Below are positions 47,265 to 59,463 of a stretch of DNA of 64,000 nucleotides, one piece after another. The DNA comes from Apium graveolens (taxonomy: Eukaryota > Streptophyta > Magnoliopsida > Apiales > Apiaceae), in contig NC_133652.1 of the NCBI RefSeq assembly GCF_009905375.1, forward strand, positions 18,526,850 to 18,590,849, given 5' to 3'. Each line of letters starts with the position of its first letter. The first letter of the stretch is position 1. Made by a program: the position numbers and the translations under genes. Below the pieces are notes generated by a model that was not told the DNA's origin, did no database searches, and worked only from the letters and a program-made list of their open reading frames with translations.

Positions 47265-47526
47265 CTTCAGGCCTTCCGCGTAAATTAAGCGCGGATACAA
47301 TTTAAGGGCATTTTTGTCATTACCCGTTACGCGCATAATAAGCGCGGAAGGGCAGCTTTCCGCGGAAAGAAGCACTGACCGGGTAATTTTTTTTTAAATC
47401 CTGGCCGCTGGATTGTTCATCCAACGACCAGGAGACAATGTGTTGGTTAACAGTTCCTTGACACATGATTGTCAGGGAACGGGACCCATATTAAAATGGG
47501 GTGCCGATAATTAAAACATGACCCTT
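47265..47526 (-). repeat. Right terminal inverted repeat of the MULE
   Basis: The inverted counterpart of the left end. Read on the minus strand it gives AAGGGTCATGTT, then GTTCCCTGACAATCATGTGT, GGAACTGTTAACCAA and CTGCCCTTCCGCGCTTATTA. It includes an insertion of about 35 bp near the outer end relative to the left copy. Confidence 0.75.
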
Positions 47527-49090
47527 AGTAAATTTTTATTCATAATGTTGGTGGATTTATTTGTGAAAAAATGTTCTTTTCTTCTCAACGAGGAATTCGA
47601 ATTATCCCGAAACAATATTTAATAACAAAAATTTTTGTTATTATTTCACAGAAGTAAGTCTATCTTTTTTATGTGTTAAACACATAAATTGGTAATTGGT
47701 TTATTGAGAATAAAATATCAATACAGGTAAATCCTGATAAATTAATATTCGGGACGAGAGAAGATTATTAATTAATCAAAATATCAATTAATTGGTAAAT
47801 TAATATTTTATTAATTTATCAATATAAGATATATATGATTGTTAATTTTCTCTTTACATGTATTTTTTTATCGTAGGTAATCCGCAGCCGCTACCCTTCG
47901 GATGCGCACTGGGTAAACCCTACGGGCTCAAGCAATAGCCTGCAAACCACGTGAACTAAGGTAAACCGCATTTAAGCGACAGGCTGTGGCTCATGAGTCT
48001 TTACACGTATCACACACCATATATAGAGAAAAGGTTATTGCTTATCATTATGAAATGGATGTCGAAAATGTTATCCTTAATTATGTTGCCAAAAATGATC
48101 AGTGGCAGAATTACTGGATGATGAAAAATAATTAGTATTACGAGAAAGAAGAAAGAAGACAAATCTTAAGCATTAAGCGCCAAGCATGAATGTTTTACCA
48201 AATGATGCCCTTAAAGCAACAATTAACACTACGCCATAGATTGCACATAACAATCCCAACTATATTGCTATATAACCCAAAAAATATTGCTAAAGGCCCG
48301 GAAAGGGGTAATACAATATTAAAGCTACGTTGAATCTGTTGATGGAGGAATTTGGTAACAACAAAATTTGAGGTTTCTCGCTGGAATCAAGATCTATGCG
48401 GTGGTTCTTCGCCGAAAAATCAAGCGGTGTGTGGTGGTTGTATGTTAACTAATGGCCGAGATTGATTAGGGAAAGTGGTGGCTCCTTTTCAGCTCTCAAC
48501 TTCTTAGCCCTCTCAATGTGCCTACGTACCCTTTATATAGGAATCAAGCCTGACGTAGTTCTTGAGGAACAAGAAATCTAATGGGCTTAGACTTCTCATT
48601 CCTAGGCCTAGTAGAAGTCCTCCCAGGATCCATCTTCCACTAGCTTTAGGAATGTCCACCTATGAGGCCCAACCGCGAAGGCCCAAGACTCGTCCATAAT
48701 CGTAGGACTTCACGGATAACGCAACTCCCTGCACAAGGATAACACTCTGCTACAACTATTTCCCTTGATTTACGAACGCAGGTATAGCCATGGTTCACCC
48801 CAAATGCTGGATGCGTCCCTGTCCCCCGAGTGAGGATAACCCATCAGATAACAGGATAGGTGATCCCAAGTTCTTGGGTGCAAAGTGCAGGTTGACTCCA
48901 AAGTTCTCCAACAAGGACACCCGCTGAATACAAGAAGAGAGCTCCCAAAGCACACACCAATATTAACCCTGCATCCCCAACGAGGACACCCGAGGAGGCC
49001 TTCAATCATCCCGCATATCCCTGGAGGCCTTCAAGCTTTTCACGAACATCCCACTCCTTGACCGACTCAAGAAGGGAATTCTTCAAAGAA
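47527..49090. other. Intergenic repeat debris
   Basis: No gene recognised. 47876-48000 is a GC-richer island (CCGCAGCCGCTACCCTTCGG) reminiscent of dispersed plant repeats, but I cannot name it. 48480-49090 has the look of an LTR fragment: a CTTTATATAGG TATA-like segment near 48530, then a GC-richer leader. No partner copy or boundaries were found. Confidence 0.35.
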
Positions 49091-49142
49091 TACCTGCAAT
49101 AAATATGTTAGTGAAAATAATCTCTATTCCTCTTTCCATTCT

Positions 49143-49274
49143 TGCCTTGACTTGGAGTAAACATATAAGAAAATCTGCCTTGACTTGCAGTAAACATATA
49201 AGAAAATCTGCCTTGACTTGCAGTAAACATATAAGAAAATCTGCCTTGACTTGCAGTAAACACATAAGAAAATC
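49143..49274. repeat. 33-bp tandem repeat, four units
   Basis: Four head-to-tail copies of a unit beginning CTTGACTTGCAGTAAACATA. The first has GGAG for GCAG and the last CACAT for CATAT; otherwise they are identical. Because 33 is a multiple of three, both strands stay open across it, producing repeat-only frames that are not genes. Confidence 0.92.
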
Positions 49275-51107
49275 TTTCAGCAGAATTACAAATTTACTAA
49301 ATATAAAATATGTTTATTCACCTATACAAGATTAACCAATTTAAGCAGTCTAATAATCAATTACCATATCTGACTTACTACCTAAACCAATCCAAAAAGA
49401 AACCAATAAGCTAACATATAATTACCCGCCATCAACCAAGATATAATCACACCACACATAACAATCCCAACTTAACAAATGTCCAAAATTAGACTCCAAA
49501 TAAACTCCCTAATTCATACGAATGCTCATATAGTAACTAACTCCCTAATTCTTTTAACAAAATAACTTTTATCGACTACCGACATGTATCAAGTAAAAAC
49601 TCATAAAATTATATATGTTCAAACATGAAATAAGTTAATGCAAATAGCAAGCTACCACCGCGACAAGAATTCACTTATCAATTATATGCAATTAGCCAAA
49701 TATAAACTCATACTCTGCACTAATAAAGAAAGAAACTAGACACTGGTTCAAATATTACCCACTCTTTGATTTTTAATAAATTGAAAATTTATTGATTTTA
49801 CATGAATTTTTATGACACTCATGATTAACGTTACTCCAATTTACTATAAAGTTTTCAGAAACAAATCCAATATTTAAAGTAGTAAAACGGGCCTAGAACA
49901 AGACACATAAACCTGACCAGAATATTTACAAATCTAATATAATACTGGATACAGTAAAACATACACGCAGACAAACTCACAAAAGAACGGCGTTAAGACT
50001 ACACAACCATATAAGTCATTTCAAACACATCGTTATATGTTCTCATAAGCACATAATCATTCAAGTAATAATGATGTGCGCTTATATCTTACTAAAGTTA
50101 TAATAATCGAAATAAACCATTAACCAAATATATTCGTTCTCATTTAATATCAAGTGCAAACAAAAGTTTTGTAAACAATTAAACATATAAAAACACATAA
50201 CAAGTATCTTGGCTGCTCGATTTCACAGAAACTAAGTTTGCCTCCGGATTTTTAATAAATTCATAAATAGGTCTGTTATAGTGAATTTTGGTAGAGACTT
50301 AGGTGACTCGCATACCTATCTACCTTAAAAATTTCAGATGAAAGTAAGGTGTTTAGCGCCCCTGAACAGAGTCTTCAATATGGCCAACAGACCCTGTCCA
50401 GAAATTCTGTACACTTGGCACTAAATAAATTGTATCTCAACTTGTACAAGTCTGATAATAACCAAATTTTGCAGACTTATAATTCAAATATAAACCTATA
50501 ATTATTATGTTTTGACCATTAAGCAATTAGGTCTCTAAACGTCTCAAAACAGCCATTCAAAATAGGCCAGTTTCCTTGCAAATGCTGAATTTTCTGCACT
50601 TCAATGTTATTAACAACTTTAATCAATTCTTAGCAATTAATTAAACCCATAATCTCTATTAATCCAATCATCAAACACTTAGCATACAAACCAAATAATC
50701 ACATATTAATATCTCAATATTATCAAAACAACAATAAGCATAATTATTGATTAAAACCATAATCTCTATTAATCCAATCATCACAAATAAATGAGTTTAG
50801 ATTTGAGAAAATCCAAAACCCATTTCTAGATTTCGAATTTACGAATGATACATACATATATACACATACTGCGTGATTTCAGATTTAGTAGTCATGGGTA
50901 GGTTGAATTCGAGGTTGGAACCAAGAAAAACGAAAACCCCGACGAGGTGAAGCTTTACTAGAGAGAAGGAGAAAAAAAGTCGGTGAAGAGAAGAGTCGAG
51001 AGATGAGCAATGAGCACGGGGGAGAGAAAGGAATTGGGCCTGTTGTTTTTAAAAGAAAAGAGGTAGGGGCATTCCTGTAATTTGTTAAAGATTTTAACTT
51101 ACTATTT
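49275..51107. other. Non-coding AT-rich stretch
   Basis: No recognisable gene. A phrase ATAATCTCTATTAATCCAAT occurs twice (about 50649 and 50760), a direct repeat about 110 bp apart. 50880-51060 is purine-rich on the plus strand. It ends at the gypsy LTR. Confidence 0.45.
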
Positions 51108-53139
51108 TGTAACACCCCCAGATCCGGGTCGGGGATCCGGGTCGTCACGGTCTTTCTTTCCACAATATCACTTCACTTAATTAATAAGAAATAACCTTAT
51201 GCTGTGACCCCACACTAACACACACCACAACCCGTTATAGTCTCAGAGATGAAATTTAAATAAGTACAAGTCTTTGAATCCACAATTTAAAAGTTATTAC
51301 AAACCCAAAATGATTACTTGATAAATTTACAGTTAATTGCCATTATCTGCCACAAGTTATAATTATACATAATTGATTCTCAAAAGTAGATGGTCTGATC
51401 TACAATAGATCTACCTCTGCAGCTATAGCAGCTACAACATCAACGGGAAGACGCGGGACGCTTCCCACGCGCTTGCGCTGGGTCTGCTGGAGTCTGGCCA
51501 TCTTTCCTAACTGTTGTTGTGTGATGAAAGAAGAAAGCAAGGGTGAGCAGCAAGCCCACCAAAATAATATGTATAATGATTTACAATATATGAGCCTACT
51601 CATAATACTCATGAAAGTCTTGGTCAAAAGAAATGAACCAAGTTGATAACTTAATGCGATGAAGTCGCAAAATATTCAGTATATATACATATATACTTTT
51701 CAAAATATTGGAAGTCCTCTTCCATGCATAATATACACAAAGTCCTAGTGTGTAACTGTATGAAAAAAATATCGTTGCAAGGTGATCTCATATATCTAAC
51801 CTTGTCTCAACGTTTTTCTGAAAATCTTTGTCATACATAAGACAATTATTAATTAGATATAAGTTTAAAAGATGAGGTTACCAAATACCCCAATATACTT
51901 ATATCTTTCCCAATACTACTTGAACTACCACCGTTCAAGTTATAATCAGTTTCAAAAGTTCATCACATAGATGAGACTACAAGACAAGATTTGAATAGAT
52001 TCAATCTTTGAAATATATTGAATGAAATAAAGTTACGAGTACTTTATTTAGTCCCAATATATATATATCCACATATATATATCTCTTAAACATTTCCTGG
52101 AACCTCTGTTATGTAAAGTATGAACAGAGTTTGAAACATCCAATGAATTTTGGAAAGGAAAAGAATTTGGCATAAACCAGATATCTTGCTGATCAGGAAA
52201 AGATACCAATAAGTACCTTTCTACTATAGATGGATGAATTCCTCACCGGTCATCACCCTGGCCGCATTAGGACCTCGCGCTAGACCGTTACCCGGCCCCT
52301 CACGCGTTGATGGACTGCCACCCAGCCACTTACACAATATAGACCGTACCCCGGCCTGTCGCTTATGCCGACTCAATCAAATGGACTTACTTCCCGAACA
52401 TTGGGCAAGTAATCAAATTGTTTCTCAAAACAGCAACCTCGTTGCGAATATAAAATACACCACAGAGCCGGATTCCCCAGGTTTTGAGCGAGTATTTAAA
52501 TCCCCTTAAAAGGAAGATCTTAAATATAAAAAAAAGAGTTTGGGATCCACTCTGACTTTAAAAATCATTTTGAAGACTCGAAAACACTTTAAAGAGTGTT
52601 TGGAGTAAAGCTGATTTAATGAAGTAAATCAGTCCCCAGAATATTTAGAAAATGACCGAATATTATTATTTAAATAATATTCCCATAAAGAATAATCTTT
52701 TATAAAATAATTGAAGTAGAAGTATTAAAACTTATACTTGAAACGAGTATTAAATAACCAAAGATATACTTATATGAAAGTATTATCTTTATTTGAATAA
52801 TCGAAAATAAGTTTGATTATTAACAGTTTATTCTCTAATGAAATAAAGAATATATTTCAGCAAATAATCGGAGTCATAGATCCTCAAATGAATATTCAAA
52901 TAATATTCATTAAATAATATAAACTGAGTCATAAGCCCTCGAATGAATATTCAAATAATATTCAATAATAATATATAAAAGAGTCATAAGCCCTCGAATG
53001 AATATTCAAATAATATTCAATAATAATATAAAAGAGTCATAAGCCCTCGAATAATATTCGAAATAATATTCAAATAAATAAATAAAGTTAAAGTTATCGA
53101 ATAAACCTTATTCGATTAATAGTTTGGAAAACTATAACC

Positions 53140-53173
<34 letters not shown>

Positions 53174-55224
53174 CCATATCCATATATACAAAATCTACTC
53201 GGGATCCTCGACTCCCGGTTTTAGAAAATATTTTCACCTTTGGGTCCCTATACTAAGGGTATATGCAAGTTACCGCTATCCTCTAGCATAGGTATTATCA
53301 ACTGAACCAACAGATATATTTCAAGAATATGAAACAGGCATGCATATATACCATATCACATGCTACAATATATCGCAAGAATTTGCTAAATAACCAATAT
53401 GCATTTATCGCAAGATCATGCATATACAAATGTATACATCACAACAACAGTATAACGGATAGAATACTTGCCTGAGCGACTGGGGGTTACGAATGGCTCG
53501 GGACGAGTCTGGTAACCTATAAACAACAAGTAAGTTGGAATTAAACCAAAATCACTTGTAATTCTATACTTTAACTAACTTAGACTCTAACGCTTGTTTT
53601 GCGCTCACTGATTTGCTTAAGTCGCTCGGGTACCCTCGGCTCCACCATTTTAATAATTTAACCTTTACCGAGTTTTAAAGCGATTCCTTCGCGAGTGTCT
53701 TACCAACTGCCTAACACACTTACCATAAATGTTTCATACATTAATTAACCCTTTTTGGTCTTTAACCCTATGTTTCAAAGTAAGGCGAGGGGAAAAGTTT
53801 CGTTCGCGAAACGCCGTTACTTGAAACGGTCGTTTCTCCTAAACCGTGCATCGGAATCGAACGAACTACATATCAAAACGAAGCTCGTAACATGAGCTAT
53901 CTAAACATGGCAGTGGTCATAATCTAGCAGGGGGTTCTCGGGTCCTAATGTTATGCACAAAAACAGTCCAAAGAAAATCGGACGTTACGACGGCTATGTT
54001 TACGCGATTACCAATGTTTAAACTACTCCAATTAACCACCAACCAACTCATAATCATCAATACAACAAAACTTCACCTAAACCATACCACATCAGTCCAT
54101 AATCTCCAAGGTTTTCAACTCAAACAACCACAATCAAGACCTATGAACTATAATCAAGCTTCAATTACCAAAACACTTCCAAATCAAACCAAACTACTAA
54201 TAATCACAATCCATGCTTCTCATTTCACAACACCAACCATTAAACTTACTAACAAATAAATTAAAGGCTAGGGTTTGAAGTTTATACCTTCCTTGGGAGG
54301 TGTTAAGTTGCTAGGAAGCCTTAGGGAGCCTCCTACAAGCTTGATCTTTCCAAAGAAATCAAGAACACAAAGTTAGGCTTTGAAGTTTCTAAAAGTCCGA
54401 TTTAAAGAACTGTAAAAATGAGGGTCTTACCATGATTATTTGGACGAGACTTGTGAACAAGAGTTGTAGGCCATCTCAATACCTTTCCAATGAGCTATAG
54501 AACACAATATTTGAGTGAGAAATGAAGGAGATACAGCAATTTTAGTGTTCTGATTCTGTTTTGGCCGAGAGCATGAAGAACAATGCCTTGGTTTCTTTTT
54601 GATTTTGATGAAAAATGATTTGCTTGGCTTGGTTGCTTGGTTTTTGTGATTGCTTTAGTCAATTACCTTCTTGCCCTTGAATTTGTGTGGTTACAAAGCC
54701 ACCACACCTCCTTCCTTCCCATGTCATGCTTATGTCACCTTGCACATGTCATAATGCTCCCACTTGTCCACACCTTGTGGTTTGATGATGTCACAATCCC
54801 TGGCTTCTTGTACAAGCTTGTCTCTTGGTCACTTATTTGTTTTACGGTTCGCTTATCTTTCGTTCTCGTTTATCGTTTGAGGGATCATACCCGGGATCTT
54901 ATTACTTAGGTTCCCTTAACCTTTCTCAATATATTATATTCCTTTTATGATCCTCTCCTATAATCCTTTAATTTAAATCCTTTTTATCCTGTTACCTTAT
55001 ACTCAATTCTCTCCGTATCTTGTGAATTTCCGGGAAAAATCAAAGTGTTCGGATTTGGATTCTGACGATCTTTACATACACTTATATCCCATATAAAGTA
55101 CTAATAAAATCTCAGAATATCCATATCAGAACCCCTACATAGTGTGGCATGAAAAGTTTTCTCATTCAGCAAAAACACTATTCATAAGGGTTTCAAAAAT
55201 TTCCCAAAAATTGGGGTTATTACA
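51108..55224 (-). repeat. 3' LTR of gypsy element D, 4117 bp
   Basis: Plus-strand ends TGTAACACCCCCAGATCC and GGGGTTATTACA. It contains a 52-56-bp tandem repeat (52863-53090), a TA-rich microsatellite near 53139-53175 and a 103-codon frame (53948-54259) that recurs in the other LTR. The putative 5-bp target site is TATTT at 51103-51107. Confidence 0.88.
52863..53090. repeat. Tandem repeat inside LTR of D (52-56-bp unit)
   Basis: Four units each start GAGTCATA-G and contain CCTC-AATGAATATTCAAATA. The last is shortened (TAATATTCGAAATAATATTC). The array is repeated in the 5' LTR at about 62523-62745. Confidence 0.8.
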
Positions 55225-55240
55225 GTCTCCCCTCCTTAAA
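55225..55240 (-). other. Polypurine tract of gypsy element D
   Basis: The minus strand reads TTTAAGGAGGGGAGAC directly before the LTR start TGTAATAACCCC. Confidence 0.85.
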
Positions 55241-55935
55241 AGGATTCCGTCCCGGAATCAGATAGAAAGTGAATAGGGATACTCTCTTAGCATTGCACTT
55301 TCTAACTCTCGAGTAAATTTTCCCACATTGTGGTTCTACCATCAAACTCTTACTAGTTTGATAACCCTTCTCCTAAGCACTCGTTCCTTTTTACTCTATA
55401 CCCTTCCTGGTTGCTCCATATAGGTTACGTCTGGTTGCATGTCTATGCGCTCATATGCCCCTATTTGTCTGGCATCCGAATTACACTTCCATAACATTGA
55501 TACGTGGAACACGTTATGAACTTGCTACAGGTTCGGGGGTAGGGCTAGCTCCTATGCTAACTTCCCAAACGTCTTAATATATCCAAGGGTCCAACAAATT
55601 GTAGACTTAGCTTTCCTTTCTTTCCGAACCTCATCAATCCTTTTCAAGGGTTTCCAAGGGGATACCTATAACATTACTAGGCCCCCTATTTCATACTCTT
55701 TGTCCTTTTTTGAGTCAAATCAGCATACCTCTTATGTCCATCTTGGGTTACTACCAGCCGTCCTCTGATTAGATCTATTATATCCCTGGTCCTTTGGACT
55801 ACTGCGGGTCCGAGCATCTTGCGCTCTACAACTTCATCCTAACATAAGGGAGATCGACATTATCTTCCCTCAAGAATCTCATAAGGTGACACCTCGATAA
55901 TGACATATGATCTATTGTCGTGATATAACTAAATC
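55241..55935 (-). pseudogene. pol: Integrase C-terminal end of gypsy D pol
   Basis: Minus-strand reading in shifting frames gives a YEILEGR-CRSPLCWDE-like segment (about 55890), DGHKRYADL (about 55730), VSPWKPLKR (about 55650) and a final WERESEM-like end near 55290. These follow the order of the Tekay/Del integrase C-terminus just before the polypurine tract. Many stops and frameshifts. Confidence 0.7.
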
Positions 55936-58900
55936 CGCGTTAAGTGATCATTCCAAATTCTTTCAAGTCTATTGCACAGACTCTCATTATAGCGTTTAGC
56001 ATTAGAGCTTTTGCTTCTTAATACCCATTCTTTTCTAGTTCATAATCGCTACAACCTTCCGTTCCTAATATTATACTAGTTATACTTTTGCTCGTTAGCG
56101 TTCTATAACCTTTTAATGACCACGACAACCTTAGTATCACGAATGTGTTTCCATTCCGCATACTACCACTACTTTATTACTCCTTTTTCAGTTGTTTCTA
56201 TTTTCCAAAATTTGATCAATCAAATAGAATTAAAGGAATTTGTTGAGAGATCACTATGATCATGAACACTTGTTATATTGCATAGTTAGTACAGAAGGTG
56301 GCCAGCCTTTAGTACTTGACAAGCAATTAAACAATAGATGGTATCCTACTAGGCTTCTATCACACAGATAGATAGTCATTCGGCAATACCTCCCCTTCTG
56401 GAAGGGTTGTTCTTCTCAGATTACATGAAATGAAAAGAAGAGAAAAGAACGAACTGAAGAGAATTGTATATATAAAATATATATATATATACTGCCACAA
56501 AATATCTGGCTTGGAACCTACCTCTGAATTATAGAGGTTTGTCATAGGAGAACAAAACATAAACGTATTTATATCAACATCAAGTATTATAGCATCGTAT
56601 TTCCCATGCCTAAATATTTCTATTCCGTCTATCATTCTATGGACCCATGCTCTTCTTCGAGCTTATACACAATCACCATTGAAACTCCCTCGATATCGAA
56701 AATCGAATCTGGGATCTCATTCTAGACCTCATCGTTACTAGAATCCATTTCTATACCGCAACCTTCTTCGTATGGGTAATACTACTCTTTATCGATAAGA
56801 AGGAATAAATATATCATAGGTAGATAATTGACTTAATTAGTCTATCAATGATAACTTATACACCACCACGACCCGATTAGTGGTACTTACTCTCAACATC
56901 CATTCCAATACAACTCTCACGGTTGTAAGTAATCAGCTCATTACTCTCAGAATCATTCCTACATTACTATGGCCCACCGTTGACCTACTGTAGTCATTCG
57001 TTTTCCATGAAGTTTTAATAGCTAACCATACGGAGTCCATTCATATCATATCGAATTCTTCTAAGGAGGTAACATGATCACCGTTCTTGATTCATGAAGA
57101 ACACTCCTGATCCTGACGTACATTCATGACGTGAAGCAGATAAAATTGCAGAAGAGTTTCAATCAAAGCAACGATAGCAGGTTAATACCATTCTTAATCA
57201 TATGCCTTAAATAGAAGACTTAACTCAAAGGTTCGTCTAGTCCTTTTGGAAACATGGTCCTGGCTTATCCCAAGATAGGACCTCCTAAGATAGATAGCCC
57301 GTTCATGGCGATTACACGAATTAAACTTTTACCAACTACTATTACGGTTGGGTATTGCACAGTCATCAGAAGGAATGTCAATCTTCCAAACCATAATACA
57401 ACCTTCACAGTTTTAACCATCATCACTGTATTCCTCTGGCACAAGCGCCTATAATTATCCTCTTACCTTTAAAGTGTCGGCCACCTCTTTGGCCTTTCCT
57501 GATATTAAAATTTCCTTATAGTCAATGTCATTTTAACCACCTCCAAATAAATTTTCTACCTTATTTCAATCACTGCTTTTGTGAAGATGTATTCCTTAAA
57601 ATCTGATGAGTAAAAAAAAATATCACCATTTTTCCATAAGTTATTGCCTCAGTCGTTAGAGGTTAATCACTGTCACGACTGACTCTCAATCATACTTAGA
57701 ACATCTTTTATCTTAAGTCTTAATTGCCCTGAATAATTTCGACCTTTACTGGTTCGATCCATACTTTCTCGTGGTTTAACACGTGCCCCACTTGGCATCA
57801 TTATAATTATATCATATTTCCTTTATCAACATTTTTATTCTTGAGAATTTCGAATATTTCCTTTCTCCTTGTAAAACCTCTAAGGTTATCCTTCAATCGT
57901 TCCTCCTGTATTCCCTATATACAGGGCATATCAAAATACCATTTACTGATACTAGAACCATTGTCTATATACTTCTGAAAAATTTCTCCACTGATCCTTA
58001 AAGGTTATTATTACCTTAATCCTTTCCAATTCATACTGTCAAAACTCATACTATCCCTATTAAGGGTGAAATGCCAACCTTTATGCATTCCCCTAGGATT
58101 CGTTTTAAGTTACCGATGTTCTATCCTTAATTCCACCTTTAAAAAGGTACAAGCATCCTTCCATGGATAAATAAAGTCATATATCCCTGATAAGGGTATC
58201 TTATTCAATCATTTCCACCTCGATAGTCTATACCGAATTTCACAATAGCATCCTTATTCAAGTTAAGGTCAATCCACATGGCCTCCAAAAGATAAAAATG
58301 GTTATCCGCTTTTCTTTCCTGATTTGGTAATGATCACATGGATGATCTGGAAGATATTGGTCGTGTTCAACGTGAACTTCTTCTTAATAAATCCTTATTT
58401 ACTTTTGTTGTTTATCTCAACAGTCATCTCGATGTTGGGATATCTTTCATACCTGGCGTCTCCCTTCCTGGGTATCAAGCCACCGGTCTTACACTTCACA
58501 TTCTTGAAGGTCACTTCCTTCATCCAATTTTCTTGATTTCTTACTTTCTTGTCTCCTCAGTCTATCCGCGTCTCATTATTTATCCTTCGAACTATCTCAA
58601 GGTTTCTTCGAATCCTCCTAACTTACAGGGGATAATATATATGTATCTCTTATGCCCTCAACCATCAATTTTAACTCATGGTGAATCACCCTCATCCTGA
58701 CGATTACTTACTTTTCTATTTCTATTACTACGAGTCTTTAGGGTTTCCTCATACCCAACTTCCTTATCATTATTTCATGAACTAACACAACATAAGCATT
58801 GATTTCAAACATCCCGTCATTCTGGATTCGTATCCTCAGAACGAATCTTGACAACTTTTACAACTTAGATTCATAATTTATCATACTCGTCTGCCTTTGT

Positions 58901-58950
58901 TCTGACTCTAAAGCTTTTACACTATCTCCTTATCTTTGGGAATTACTTTC
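55936..58950 (-). other. Degenerate interior of gypsy D
   Basis: Presumably pol-derived sequence without a stable frame. I could not assign individual domains here. The plus-strand frames (for example 58338-58700) show no known domain. AT-dinucleotide runs occur near 56470-56500. Confidence 0.45.
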
Positions 58951-58959
58951 CCGAAAACA

Positions 58960-59250
58960 ATTGACTGGACTTAAATCAGTTTATTATAATCTCTTGCTCC
59001 GTGCCTTCCTTGGCCTTTCACCAGCAGGTGGTCTCTCTCTTAGGAGGGTGAGTGATAAAAACAGTCTTTTGTGATTCGTCAATCATTTAGAATCTCAAAT
59101 GATTCCTATATTTCCTTTAGCCAGGCTCTTGCCTCGACTAGGTCAACATGTTCCTTGAAACTCTGAGAGCTTAACGATTTAAAGGTCATGAAAGAATTTC
59201 CTGCCGCATTGTCCCCTCAGGGTGGTGGTTGGGGATAATAGTCTAAGTTA
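58960..59250 (-). pseudogene. gag: Gag-like fragment in an unexpected place in gypsy D
   Basis: The minus strand gives GNSFMTFKSLSSQSFKE and VEARAWLKEI (about 59200-59115), the start of the Tekay-type capsid domain, with stops. It lies downstream (on the minus strand) of the RNase H piece at 59464-59870. In a normal element gag precedes RT, so the order suggests rearrangement or a chimeric element. Confidence 0.6.
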
Positions 59251-59463
59251 TGTCTAGACAGGTCCATAAATTGCCATATAGGAGTACCGTCTCGGGTCTC
59301 CTTTCCTTACTCGACTTTCTGTTTCCTTAGTATGAAATGTTTCAACCTTCTCCCATAATCGGGGTTATCTTATACATTAAAAACCTTGTTTTCCACTCTA
59401 TTATGTTATGGGTTCTTTCTTTCTTGATGGCAACCTCCCTGACTATCACACTCTGGGTTTGCC

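Larger units (their letters stand above)
39730..47526. mobile_element. Mutator-like element with FAR1 transposase and PMD-Ulp1 gene
   Basis: The 7.8-kb unit is bounded by AAGGGTCATGTT at the left and AACATGACCCTT at the right, with related subterminal sequence inside both ends. It holds a plus-strand transposase gene, a plus-strand hypothetical ORF, and a minus-strand gene coding for a plant mobile domain and an Ulp1-like protease. The two sets point at each other around a palindrome at 43807-43905. Mutator-like elements carrying Ulp1 genes are known as the KAONASHI type, and plant mobile domains are also known on transposons. A clean 9-bp target duplication is not visible and the transposase is broken, so the element is old. 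Confidence 0.8.

Noticed and set aside
47876..48000. rRNA or tRNA gene in a GC-rich island
   Set aside because: The sequence does not read as any conserved rRNA segment or tRNA cloverleaf; more likely a dispersed repeat.
49083..49265. Repetitive frames on both strands (LLQVKADFLIC-type repeats)
   Set aside because: Produced by a 33-bp tandem repeat whose unit is divisible by three; no start context or domain.
49143..49274. CRISPR-like array
   Set aside because: Units are adjacent with no unique spacers, and the DNA is plant nuclear.
51400..51627. A 75-codon minus-strand frame in the LTR of D, repeated at 61041-61268
   Set aside because: Inside the LTR and conserved only because the LTR copies are young; no recognisable protein.
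53948..54259. A 103-codon frame, identical in both LTRs of gypsy D (also 63598-63909)
   Set aside because: Identity follows from LTR duplication, not selection. It lies inside the LTR, has no domain and low-complexity Thr/Asn/Leu composition.
58338..58700. 120-codon plus-strand frame in gypsy D
   Set aside because: Lies antisense within the degraded interior, with hydrophobic low-information composition and no domain.
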